From the NCBI GenBank assembly GCA_002309305.1, contig DBWR01000070.1, forward strand, positions 84,266-148,265: a DNA stretch of 64,000 bases, in the 5' to 3' direction. The notes below the pieces were generated by a model that did not search any database, was not told the DNA's origin, and saw nothing but the letters and a program-made list of their open reading frames with translations. This document shows, in pieces, positions 36,780-45,387 of this stretch. Positions within the stretch are counted from its first letter, which is position 1. Each line of letters begins with the position of its first letter. Source of the stretch: Treponema sp. UBA1233. Lineage in GTDB: Bacteria; Spirochaetota; Spirochaetia; Treponematales; Treponemataceae. The translations under genes and the position numbers were made by a program.

Positions 36780-37709
36780 ATGAAAATGAAGATTTCACTT
36801 TATAAAGAAAACGCAAGTATTGAAGATGACAATCTTGTATCCCCGGATGTGGTTCAAAATAGATTTGGAACTGTATACGGGGCTTATACAATGTTGCTTT
36901 TGGAACGTGATAGTGGAGAAAAGTTTTATATACCATTTCATCAAGATGTAAATAAAGGCTACATAGGAATAATTCTAACTCCACTAGAAAAAGATGAGAT
37001 AAAATCCCTTGCTAAATATATTTTTTCAAATTACAAGTCAATAAAACAATTGTCCTGTGAATACAGCCTTCAAAAAATTTCTGGATTTACCCGTAACTAT
37101 CCGACAAATCAATTTCACCTTGTTCTTCCAGCAACAAAAGAAGCGTTGTGGGAAAGAATGTCATCAAAATCCAAACAGACATTAAGGCGTAAACACAATC
37201 ATTTGTTAAATCAATTTGAATCAGAACCAGAATTCTTGCATTACACAATGGCTCAGGGGATTCCGGATGAAATTGTTGAGGCTTTTTTCTCCTTCAAGAA
37301 GTCATTAATGGATAGGGAATATGGTCTGACGGCACAAGAATATTTAAGACAGTATTTTGTAACAGATGCCTATGTTTGGAAGATTGCAACATCCTCTAAT
37401 GACAGTAAAGAAAAGTATTTATCCATGGTATTTACATGTGAGCAAGGCCAGAATGTATATCTCGAAAACTTAAGTTATAATCCGACCTATCAGAAAGAAT
37501 CTCCGGGATTTCTATTATACAGTAAAGTAGTAGAGGAACTCATTCAGAAGGGCAAGAAAGAGTTTTTTTTAGGAAAAGAAAAGAGAGATTATAAACAAAA
37601 ATTTGATTCATTAAATACAATATGCTACGACTCAATTATTTTCAAATCAATCCCTGGTTATCTGGAATTCATTTTTAAGAAAGTCATAAAAAAGATATTT
37701 AGGAGTTAG
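36780..37709 (+). CDS. GNAT/FemAB-like acyltransferase
   Basis: A 309-residue protein resembling the GNAT_acetyltransferase/FemAB-like proteins found in polysaccharide clusters. The region FHLVLPATKEALWERMSSK, then KQTLRRKHNHLL, is typical of these proteins, as is PGFLLYSKVVEELIQKGKKE with FFLGKEKRDYKQKF at the C-terminus. The ATG at 36780 directly follows the upstream stop (TAATATG); an in-frame start 15 codons earlier lies within the previous gene. It may acylate an amino sugar, for example the product of the FdtA/FdtB branch. Confidence 0.65.
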   Translation: MKMKISLYKENASIEDDNLVSPDVVQNRFGTVYGAYTMLLLERDSGEKFYIPFHQDVNKGYIGIILTPLEKDEIKSLAKYIFSNYKSIKQLSCEYSLQKISGFTRNYPTNQFHLVLPATKEALWERMSSKSKQTLRRKHNHLLNQFESEPEFLHYTMAQGIPDEIVEAFFSFKKSLMDREYGLTAQEYLRQYFVTDAYVWKIATSSNDSKEKYLSMVFTCEQGQNVYLENLSYNPTYQKESPGFLLYSKVVEELIQKGKKEFFLGKEKRDYKQKFDSLNTICYDSIIFKSIPGYLEFIFKKVIKKIFRS

Positions 37710-37711
37710 TT

Positions 37712-38647
37712 GTGTTCGGGATAAAAACTAAAATCAAAAGATGTATAGCGCATTGTATTGGGGCAAGTTTTAAATCGACCGGGAAAAAGACTCTGGAAGA
37801 ACTCCCGCTCAATAAAAAGATTAAGCTTTATATTCCAACGTATGACAACAGCAATCAAATAGTTCATCCGGATATTCTTTTGCGCGACGAATCTCCCAAA
37901 TATGTTCTCGCTTTTACCCCTTATCCAAATACAAATGACAAATATGAAAATCCTTCCATTGCGGTTTCTGATGACGGCATTCATTTTATGGAGGAAAAGA
38001 AGGGAATTAATCCGCTGGTTCCCGCTCCTGAAAAAGACCACAATGATGATCCCGACATATATTTTCATAACGGAATGTACCAGATTCTTTATTTGGAGAC
38101 AGTGCGTCCAGATTATCAGAATTTGATGTTGCTCACAAGCTCGGACAGACTGAATTGGGAAAAGGAGATCCTTAGGCATGAACAATTAAATGGTAGAAAT
38201 GATGGCTTTATGCTTTCCCCTGCTGTTGTATACAATGACCGTGAGTGTTTTTTATTTGCCGTGCATAAAGATTTAACAAACGGTAATACGCTTTACGCTG
38301 TCAAGGGGAATGATATTCATTCAATAAACTTCGAAAATAAAATTGAGCTGAGTACAATTCCAAACGATTTGCAGCCTTGGCATGTTGATGTTTTTAAAGA
38401 TGGCAAGGACGGTTATGTAATGCTTTTGTGTATGGTTTCACCATATTCTTGTGAACAAAAAGAATATAGCCTTTTTATAGGAACGAGCAATAATCTAATT
38501 GACTGGAAATTCCAAGAAACTCCGGTTATTAAAAATTGTTATCGCTCAAGTGGATTCGTAAGAAATAGTATTCTGTACATATATTTTTCAAGTAATATCT
38601 ATGCTGATGTCTGGAAAACAGGATTGTATAAGATCAATTGGAATTGA
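37712..38647 (+). CDS. Five-bladed beta-propeller glycosidase-like protein (GH43/GH130-like)
   Basis: A 311-residue protein without signal peptide, hence cytoplasmic. Repeated blade motifs such as NPSIAVSDDGIHFMEEKKG and LLTSSDRLNWEKEI, and NDDPDIYFHNGMYQILYLE with conserved acidic residues, are typical of GH43/62/32 and GH130 propellers. Start is GTG at 37712 supported by AGGAG (37701-37705). It sits in a glycosyltransferase operon, so it may trim or proofread a glycan intermediate; a catalytic role is unproven. Confidence 0.72.
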   Translation: MFGIKTKIKRCIAHCIGASFKSTGKKTLEELPLNKKIKLYIPTYDNSNQIVHPDILLRDESPKYVLAFTPYPNTNDKYENPSIAVSDDGIHFMEEKKGINPLVPAPEKDHNDDPDIYFHNGMYQILYLETVRPDYQNLMLLTSSDRLNWEKEILRHEQLNGRNDGFMLSPAVVYNDRECFLFAVHKDLTNGNTLYAVKGNDIHSINFENKIELSTIPNDLQPWHVDVFKDGKDGYVMLLCMVSPYSCEQKEYSLFIGTSNNLIDWKFQETPVIKNCYRSSGFVRNSILYIYFSSNIYADVWKTGLYKINWN

Positions 38648-38652
38648 CACGA

Positions 38653-39825
38653 TTATCTTGCAGAATCCACTAAAACATCTTTATAGATATTGTATATCCT
38701 TTCACAAATTGCATCGGCGGAAAAGACCCTCGCCGCATATTCTTGCATTTCTGAAGAATTATACGATGTGTAATTCTCCTTCATGCTTACTAGGGCATTG
38801 AAAAGCTCGTCCTCATTTCCTGGCTCGACCAGGATACCGTTGCTTTCATTGACAAAGGAATCTGGTCCTCCGGTTCTGGATGCAATAACGGGGCGCCCTA
38901 CGTACATGGATTCCGCCAGAACTATGCCGAAAGTCTCGAATCGGCTCGGAAGAACGAAACAAGAGCTCCGGGCCATGTATTTGTATACCTCATCATGGGG
39001 AATCCTGCCTAAAAGCTCCAGACTATTGTTTATTCCTAACATCTTTGCCTGCTCTTTCAGCGCATTTTGTCCATCTTCCGTAAGGCCTCCGATTACTAAG
39101 ACTCCACGGTGTTTTTCCAAAAATCTTGCAAACGCATTTAAAAGGACGTCAAATCCCTTTACCTTTATGTCATATCCTAACGAAAAGAAAGTGAATACCT
39201 CATTTTGCTTGATTCCCTCAAATGTGGAACGCGGAACTTCCTTTACGATGTTGAAAACGACTTTGACATCTTTTTTTGAATATACCTGTATTTTCTTAGC
39301 CAAACCATTTCCAACCGCAATTACAGATTTCGCATTATCAAAAACAGTCGGCAAATACTTTTTTTCTGTCGCCCCAATTCTGTTTCTAAAATAGGCGGAT
39401 GAATGCTCCGTAATTACATAGGGAATTTTCATTTTGCTAATGGCATACCAGATGCCTGAAAATTGTGTGGAATGTATATGTATAAGGTCGAATTTGATTC
39501 CAAGGAGCTTTTGAGCCTGCAGAATCAGTTTCTTCAAAAAAGCTGATCCTCGCCTGAAATTGATTTCTTCCAGCTTTGGAAAATGAAACATCCTGGCTCT
39601 TACTGTCGTTATTCCGTCATCTTCTGAGACGGTTATTTTTTTTATGCCGGAATATACACCAATTTCTTTTATGTTATATTGTTGAAGGGCTATGATAGTG
39701 ACAGTGGCTTCAATTCCATTCTTTGTAAAATAATCAAGAAGTGCATGAGCTTGCTCTTTAAAAAAAAGTCCCCTGACAGGATTATCCGGTGTATCGTACC
39801 AAGATGGGATTACAAGTAGATTCAT
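38653..39825 (-). CDS. GT4-type glycosyltransferase
   Basis: A 390-residue GT-B enzyme with NLLVIPSWYDTPDNPVRGLF at the N-terminus (as in WbpH/EpsF-type enzymes), YVITEHSSAYFRNRIG, the donor segment GGLTEDGQNALKEQAKMLGI and FVLPSRFETFGIVLAESMYV (EX7E). I favour the ATG at 39825 over 39834, because the -10 box abuts 39834. No ribosome site is visible, suggesting leaderless initiation. It is convergent with the propeller gene, five bases apart, and is a single-gene unit. Confidence 0.9.
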   Translation of the reverse strand: MNLLVIPSWYDTPDNPVRGLFFKEQAHALLDYFTKNGIEATVTIIALQQYNIKEIGVYSGIKKITVSEDDGITTVRARMFHFPKLEEINFRRGSAFLKKLILQAQKLLGIKFDLIHIHSTQFSGIWYAISKMKIPYVITEHSSAYFRNRIGATEKKYLPTVFDNAKSVIAVGNGLAKKIQVYSKKDVKVVFNIVKEVPRSTFEGIKQNEVFTFFSLGYDIKVKGFDVLLNAFARFLEKHRGVLVIGGLTEDGQNALKEQAKMLGINNSLELLGRIPHDEVYKYMARSSCFVLPSRFETFGIVLAESMYVGRPVIASRTGGPDSFVNESNGILVEPGNEDELFNALVSMKENYTSYNSSEMQEYAARVFSADAICERIYNIYKDVLVDSAR

Positions 39826-39834
39826 AGCTTGCAT

Positions 39835-39863
39835 ATTATAGCAGATATATATTTTTTTGAAAA
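39835..39863 (-). promoter_or_regulatory. Promoter of the 38.7-39.8 kb glycosyltransferase (leaderless)
   Basis: Minus strand -35 TTTTCA (39858-39863), 17-nt spacer, -10 TATAAT (39835-39840). The -10 box ends nine bases before the ATG at 39825. Confidence 0.5.
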
Positions 39864-39932
39864 TATCGGAAAGAGTTTTTTTGTATGGATCTCTGATTAT
39901 TTGACAGGTTAATTGGACTCCAGTGAAATTTC

Positions 39933-39961
39933 TTGATTGATTTCTCTAATAGTTGTATACT
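39933..39961 (+). promoter_or_regulatory. Promoter of ugd operon (leaderless)
   Basis: TTGATT (39933-39938), 17-nt spacer, TATACT (39956-39961). Six bases (39962-39967) separate it from the ugd ATG. Confidence 0.6.
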
Positions 39962-39967
39962 ATTCTT

Positions 39968-41152
39968 ATGAACATCACGGTAGCAGGAACAGGCTATGTC
40001 GGCCTTTCAATTTCAATTCTTTTAGCGCAGAACAATGATGTGACTGCATGTGACATCATTCAGTCGAAGGTTGATTTGATCAACAACAAGAAATCTCCGA
40101 TTGTTGACAAGGAAATTTCGGAATATTTGGCTTCTAAAAGTCTTAATATCACCGCCACTTGTGACTCAGATATTGCCTATAACAATCCTGATTATGTGGT
40201 AATTGCAACTCCAACGAACTATGACTCTGAAAAAAACTTTTTTGACACTTCATCCATAGAGGCCGTGCTTTCCATCGTGGAAAAGAAATGCCCGGAAACG
40301 ACGGTTGTAATAAAATCAACAATACCAGTTGGTTATACGGAAAGCTTGCTAAAGAGATATAAAATTCGGAACATTCTGTTTTCTCCTGAATTCTTGAGGG
40401 AAGGACATGCCTTATATGACAACCTTTATCCCAGCCGCATTGTCGTAAGCTATCCCAAGGAACGTCCAGAATTAAACGAAAAAGCCAGGGAATTTGCAAG
40501 TCTTTTACGTGATGGAGCAATAAAAAAGGAGGTTGAGGTTCTTACTCCTAATTGTACTGAAGCCGAGGCAATAAAGCTTTTTGCAAATACATACCTTGCC
40601 CTTAGAGTTGCATATTTTAACGAACTGGACACCTATGCGGAGGTAAGGGGACTTGACACAAAGCAGATAATCCAGGGAATAAGCCTGGATCCAAGAATAG
40701 GGGATTTTTACAACAACCCTTCATTTGGATATGGAGGATACTGTCTTCCAAAGGATACAAAGCAGCTTCTTGCAAACTTCAATTCAGTCCCTCAGAACCT
40801 CATTCAGGCAATAGTTGATTCAAACAGAACAAGAAAAGAATTTATCGCCGCACAAATCCTTGCTAAAAGGCCAAATACGGTCGGTATTTACCGCCTTACG
40901 ATGAAGGCAAACAGCGACAATTTCCGCCAGAGTTCCATACAGGACATCATGAAGATTCTCCGTGGGGAGGGAATCAGGGTTGTGATTTATGAGCCGACCT
41001 TAAAGTCGGATGATTTTGAGAAGTATCCTGTAAACAATGATATTAAGTCATTTACGTCTGAGTGCGACATGATTCTTGCGAACCGGATGGCCGATGAGTT
41101 GAAGGAAGTACAGGACAAGGTTTATACAAGGGATTTGTATTCGCGGGATTAG
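39968..41152 (+). CDS. ugd: UDP-glucose 6-dehydrogenase
   Basis: A 394-residue NAD-dependent dehydrogenase that oxidises UDP-glucose to UDP-glucuronate. It shows NITVAGTGYVGLSISILLA (NAD loop), VIATPTNYD, VIKSTIPVGYTE, NILFSPEFLREG and the active-site FGYGGYCLPKDTKQLL with the catalytic cysteine. Length matches the bacterial Ugd of about 390 residues. A TTG at 39953 is in frame but lies inside the promoter, so the ATG at 39968 is used. The next gene starts two bases later and is GumK-like, which needs UDP-glucuronate. Confidence 0.94.
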   Translation: MNITVAGTGYVGLSISILLAQNNDVTACDIIQSKVDLINNKKSPIVDKEISEYLASKSLNITATCDSDIAYNNPDYVVIATPTNYDSEKNFFDTSSIEAVLSIVEKKCPETTVVIKSTIPVGYTESLLKRYKIRNILFSPEFLREGHALYDNLYPSRIVVSYPKERPELNEKAREFASLLRDGAIKKEVEVLTPNCTEAEAIKLFANTYLALRVAYFNELDTYAEVRGLDTKQIIQGISLDPRIGDFYNNPSFGYGGYCLPKDTKQLLANFNSVPQNLIQAIVDSNRTRKEFIAAQILAKRPNTVGIYRLTMKANSDNFRQSSIQDIMKILRGEGIRVVIYEPTLKSDDFEKYPVNNDIKSFTSECDMILANRMADELKEVQDKVYTRDLYSRD

Positions 41153-41153
41153 T

Positions 41154-42323
41154 ATGCTTAAGATTGTTTTTATTACGGCACATAACTGGGATACTAAAAG
41201 ACAAGGGGGCTTTCATAAATTCGCGGAAGCTGCTTGTCTTGCGGGCATGGAGACGGTCTTCTTTAGTTTTCCCCGACCTTACTATGGATTGTTTATGCAC
41301 CGTGAGCAGATAAATAAGTCCGTAATAAAAACATTGTCGAAGGGGGGAAAATATCCTGTCTCCAGAGAAGGGAATTCTCCAGAGCTGTTGAATGTCACTT
41401 TTCCGACATTCAGGGTTCCAGACAGCATGGGACATTTTTTGCCTGAGAAACTCATGAATTGGCTTCTGACACATTCTTTTAGAAGCTTTAAGAGCTTTTG
41501 CAAAAAATATCTTTCCGGTGCTGATTGTTTTGTCTTTGAATCCTGTGAGGGAGTTGCTTTTATTGACTCGCTTAAAAAGCTTTTTCCCGATGCAAGGATG
41601 GTTTACCGTCCGAGTGATCCAATGGTCTATGCCGCTGTTCCTGAGCGCGTAAAGAGAATGGAGAGAAACATTCTTTATAAGGCAGATTTGAGTCTCATTG
41701 TGAATCAGGAAGGAATTGAGGCTTATAGAAAATCGATTCCGGATTTTGATTCCAAAGTGAAATATCAGGTTTTGGCAAATGGAATAGACATTGATTCCTA
41801 CACAAAAAAATATGACTGTCCCGAACTTTTAAAGGACAAAAAATCAGTCCTATATGTGGGAGCATGGGAAGTTGAATGGCCGCTTTTGTTCAAAGCCTGT
41901 GAATCTGATCCTGACTTCAATTACATTGTGGTGTGTCCGAATTATCCTTCACAGGATATTCAAAAGAGGATAAGGGATTATAATAACCTGTATTATGTTC
42001 CCGGAATTAAACCGTTTGAGGTTCCTGCCTGGATTACAAACTGCAATGTCGTGATGGTGCCTTATGTCACAGATTTCTATAAAGACCGGCCCCTCGGCAT
42101 TACAGCAAAATACTATCAGGCTATGGCGGCGCATAAACCTGTCGTTGCTTATTGCGATACGCCTAAGCTTGAGGACGCTGGGGTTGTTGTGACGTATGAA
42201 TATGAGGATTTTATATTGGAAGTTCGGAAAGCAATGAAAAAATCTATCTGTGATTATAACTATGACTTGAATGGCCGCGAATGGAAAGAAATATGCAGAA
42301 AATTCATTTATTTATGCAGTTAA
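41154..42323 (+). CDS. GumK-like glucuronosyltransferase (GT70-type)
   Basis: A 389-residue GT-B enzyme. The segment DCFVFESCEGVAFIDSLKKL followed by DARMVYRPSDPMVY closely recalls the GumK/GT70 family, in which the same block (VFES...AVAFI...AKLVYRASD) is present. The C-terminal half has VLYVGAWEVEW and LGITAKYYQAMAAHKPVVAY. GumK adds glucuronate from UDP-glucuronate to a lipid-linked glycan, and ugd lies directly upstream (TAGTATG), strengthening the assignment. The family call is from memory and needs a search. Confidence 0.7.
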   Translation: MLKIVFITAHNWDTKRQGGFHKFAEAACLAGMETVFFSFPRPYYGLFMHREQINKSVIKTLSKGGKYPVSREGNSPELLNVTFPTFRVPDSMGHFLPEKLMNWLLTHSFRSFKSFCKKYLSGADCFVFESCEGVAFIDSLKKLFPDARMVYRPSDPMVYAAVPERVKRMERNILYKADLSLIVNQEGIEAYRKSIPDFDSKVKYQVLANGIDIDSYTKKYDCPELLKDKKSVLYVGAWEVEWPLLFKACESDPDFNYIVVCPNYPSQDIQKRIRDYNNLYYVPGIKPFEVPAWITNCNVVMVPYVTDFYKDRPLGITAKYYQAMAAHKPVVAYCDTPKLEDAGVVVTYEYEDFILEVRKAMKKSICDYNYDLNGREWKEICRKFIYLCS

Positions 42324-42351
42324 TTAATTTCATCAAATAGGAGTTTGGAAT

Positions 42352-44097
42352 ATGTTTTTTATCAAGCCGACAAGAAAAACACTTTTTTTGTTTGTATTTT
42401 TTTTGTTGTGTTTCGTGGCGAGCCTGATTATGTCTACGAGCGTTTTCAATTCTTTTGCCATCGAAACCGTCCAAAAACTGACTGGCAAGGTTCTCCGTGA
42501 CCCCTATAAATGGTCCTGTGCCGTCTATAACTGTGTTCATATGCCGTTGTTTGTTTCCATAGTTCTTTTATTCTTAAAATTTACTTTCATTGGAAATTCA
42601 ATTTGCGAGTCTAAAGGACAGATATATAAAAAATTTGGGGAGACATTTGCTCAAAAAAAGAATATCATTTTCTCTTTACTTCTAGTCGTCTTTTTCTTTA
42701 TTGCCTATTATAAAATTATCAACGCGGATTTTTATTATATGGATGATATGGCCAGAAACATGGGAGCTGATGACTCTGGCTGGATGGCTTATGGACGGTA
42801 CATTTCAGAATTTGGATCTGTGCTTGTTCACGGCTCGTTTCCTTTAACAGACATTGGCCCGCTTTCCCAAATCATTTCAGTTATCATTTTTGCATTTACA
42901 GTTTTTACACTATCTTATATTATATGTGGAAATGATATAAGAATACTTCCGACCCTTGGATTATCCTTGCTTTTCATTTCTCCTTTCTTCAGCCAGTGTT
43001 TTTCTTATCGCTATGATAATCCATACATGACGCTTTCCATTCTGTTTGCGATTCTACCATTTCTTTTTTGTGAAGATAAGAAATCGTTCATATATACATC
43101 GATAATATTCCTTATTCTTTCTTGCATGTCATATCAGGCTGGAACTAGTGTTTACGTAGTTGTCTGTATGTATCTCGTGCTTAAAAAAATCATTAATGGG
43201 AAAAAGGAAAATATTGTCAGCTTTATAATCATTTCAGTTATTTCTTTTGCTCTGGCTCTTGTGATTTATCAGCTCTTATTTAATTGTTCTGGAAATCCGA
43301 AGTTTTCCAAGCCAGAAGATGTAGGGCTGGCTTCTACAGGATTTTCTGTTTCAAGAATAATTCCAAATTTAAAAATATACTCATCTTTTGTTCTGAAAAA
43401 TTTCGGAGGACATATATTCAAACTTTGTTTCATAATAACTCTTCTAATGTTTGTTATTTTGAACATTGTAAAATCAAAGGTTAGCAAATTAGTCTCATTT
43501 TTTGTTCTTGCCATTTTCATCGTTGCGGGTTTTATTCTTTCACTTGGGGCATATCTTGTTTTTGAAGCTTCAATGATTGCACCTCGCGTCCTTATGGGCT
43601 TCAATTGTTTCGTGTCCCTAATAGTCTTTGATTCATTGTTTATGATTTCTGAGAAAACTCAAAAATTCAGGAAAATTTTGTTCGTACCGGCCATCCTATG
43701 TGTCTATTTATCCGTCGCATTTTTGTATACATATGGGAACTGTCTTACGCAGCAGAAAGATTATTCTGATTTCCGAATGCATGCCTTAATTTATGATTTG
43801 AGTGAATATATAAGCACTGAATCCAAAGAAGTAAAAGTTTCGCTCAATGGTTCTGCAGGTTACTGTAAGTCTTATGACAATGCCCGAAGACAATATCCTA
43901 TTCTTAACTCTCTTGTTATGAGGTTTCCAGGATCGAATATGTGGGACAAGGATTATGCATATAAGTTTAATTTCATTTTTGAAGATGCCTATGTTTCTGA
44001 GGTTCCATCTGATTTTATGCAATTGAAAGATTCAAAATTGCATACCATTTTTGCTTCTCCTGACAGAAAAATTTTTTATGTGGAATTAAGGGAATAG
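42352..44097 (+). CDS. GtrII-family membrane glucosyltransferase-like protein, second copy
   Basis: A 581-residue protein with about eleven hydrophobic segments, the same architecture as the gene at 4012-5748. It keeps YYMDDMARNMGADDSGW, YGRYISEFGSVLVHGSF, LTDIGPLSQIIS, SYRYDNPYMTLSIL and MSYQAGTSVYVVV. It probably adds a sugar to a glycan from a polyprenyl donor on the periplasmic face. No second gtrA-gtrB pair lies next to it, so it may share the one at 6.6-8.0 kb. AGGAG precedes the ATG. Confidence 0.75.
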   Translation: MFFIKPTRKTLFLFVFFLLCFVASLIMSTSVFNSFAIETVQKLTGKVLRDPYKWSCAVYNCVHMPLFVSIVLLFLKFTFIGNSICESKGQIYKKFGETFAQKKNIIFSLLLVVFFFIAYYKIINADFYYMDDMARNMGADDSGWMAYGRYISEFGSVLVHGSFPLTDIGPLSQIISVIIFAFTVFTLSYIICGNDIRILPTLGLSLLFISPFFSQCFSYRYDNPYMTLSILFAILPFLFCEDKKSFIYTSIIFLILSCMSYQAGTSVYVVVCMYLVLKKIINGKKENIVSFIIISVISFALALVIYQLLFNCSGNPKFSKPEDVGLASTGFSVSRIIPNLKIYSSFVLKNFGGHIFKLCFIITLLMFVILNIVKSKVSKLVSFFVLAIFIVAGFILSLGAYLVFEASMIAPRVLMGFNCFVSLIVFDSLFMISEKTQKFRKILFVPAILCVYLSVAFLYTYGNCLTQQKDYSDFRMHALIYDLSEYISTESKEVKVSLNGSAGYCKSYDNARRQYPILNSLVMRFPGSNMWDKDYAYKFNFIFEDAYVSEVPSDFMQLKDSKLHTIFASPDRKIFYVELRE

Positions 44098-44102
44098 ATT
44101 TT

Positions 44103-45158
44103 ATGATTATTATAAACGCTTCGTTTTTATGCAGGAATTTAACGGGAATAGAGAGGTTCGCTTTTGAGATTTGCAAGAGGCTGGATTATCTTATTCAGAA
44201 AGATGAAATCTGGATATATGTTCCTCACAATGCAAAAAAAATTCCGGATTATAAAAACATAAAGATCATTGTTTCTGAGAAAGAGCTTACAAGTTTTCCC
44301 GTCTGGGATCATTTTATCTTTTCTAAATTCGTGAAAAAAAATCAAGGAATTTCTTTGGATTTTGCTAACGTCACGTCTCTTTTTACACCAGGATATGTCT
44401 TTATACATGATATATATGCGAAGCTTTATCCAAGTGATTTTGTGGGCTTTAAAGACAAACTCAGGCGATTTTACATGTGCTGGATGTATAGGCACGCTGC
44501 AAGGAGGGCGAAAAAAATTTTTACGGTTTCAGAATTCAGCAAAAGACAGATAACAGAGACCTATAGGATTTCATCCGATAGAATTTCAGTCATTCCAAAT
44601 GGATGGGAGCACTTCGAATCAGTTAATTCTGATCCTTCTATATTTGAAAGTTTTCCACAGCTGAAGAAAGGAGAGTATTATTTTACCCTAGGAAGCCTTC
44701 AAAAGCGTAAGAACCTGAAATGGATCTTAGAATATGCAATAAAAAATCCGTCTGAGAAGTTTGCAATTTCCGGCAAAGTCATTAACGGAATGCAGAGTGA
44801 TGAACTATCGGCTTTGAGGAAGCTTCCAAACGTAATCCTTTTGGGTTACGTGTCAGATGAAAATGTTAAGTCCCTTATGCAAAACTGCAAGGCATTCGTT
44901 TTCCCAAGCTATTACGAGGGATTCGGAATTCCCCCTCTGGAAGCCCTTTCTGTAGGAGCAAAAATTGTTGTGGGAAATGCGGCAAGCCTGCCGGAGATAT
45001 ACAAAGGAACTGCTCTTTACATAGACCCCTATAGCACGGACTGTACTATAAAAGAATTGCTTAAAAAGAAAACGGATGCGCCAGATATGGTTCTAAGTGA
45101 ATATACCTATGACAAAGCCGCGAAAAAGTTGTATAAGGCAATGAAAGGAAATTCTTAG
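44103..45158 (+). CDS. GT4-type glycosyltransferase
   Basis: A 351-residue GT-B enzyme with IINASFLCRNLTGIERFAFE (acceptor loop), IFTVSEFSKRQITETYRI, FTLGSLQKRKNLKWILEYAI and FPSYYEGFGIPPLEALSVGA (EX7E). It resembles mannosyltransferases of the WbdA/WbaZ kind and also the GT at 251-1297. It begins five bases after the GtrII-like gene and ends the ugd operon. Confidence 0.9.
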   Translation: MIIINASFLCRNLTGIERFAFEICKRLDYLIQKDEIWIYVPHNAKKIPDYKNIKIIVSEKELTSFPVWDHFIFSKFVKKNQGISLDFANVTSLFTPGYVFIHDIYAKLYPSDFVGFKDKLRRFYMCWMYRHAARRAKKIFTVSEFSKRQITETYRISSDRISVIPNGWEHFESVNSDPSIFESFPQLKKGEYYFTLGSLQKRKNLKWILEYAIKNPSEKFAISGKVINGMQSDELSALRKLPNVILLGYVSDENVKSLMQNCKAFVFPSYYEGFGIPPLEALSVGAKIVVGNAASLPEIYKGTALYIDPYSTDCTIKELLKKKTDAPDMVLSEYTYDKAAKKLYKAMKGNS

Positions 45159-45247
45159 CTGGAGATGTTTTATACAATCACAAATATCTGATCTTTGCGT
45201 TTTTTTAGTTAACTTAGAAAGATTTTTTGAAAGTAAGTAAACAAGAC

Positions 45248-45276
45248 TTGCAGAAAAGCATGAAAAATTTTATAAT
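45248..45276 (+). promoter_or_regulatory. Promoter of the second CotH-like gene
   Basis: TTGCAG (45248-45253), 17-nt spacer, TATAAT (45271-45276). The leader is about 105 nt and includes a nine-codon frame (45288-45314) of uncertain meaning. Confidence 0.6.
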
Positions 45277-45387
45277 ACATTTTGTTTATGGATATGTTTT
45301 ATATTTCTGACTAGGTCACCTTATAAGCTATCGATAAAAAGGTCAAGTTTGCTTTGACTGAAAAAAGATAAAAAGGAGTAAATCCTA

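Noticed and set aside
45288..45314. A leader peptide for the second CotH-like gene
   Set aside because: Nine codons without a ribosome site and no regulatory codons or alternative hairpins; not enough evidence.
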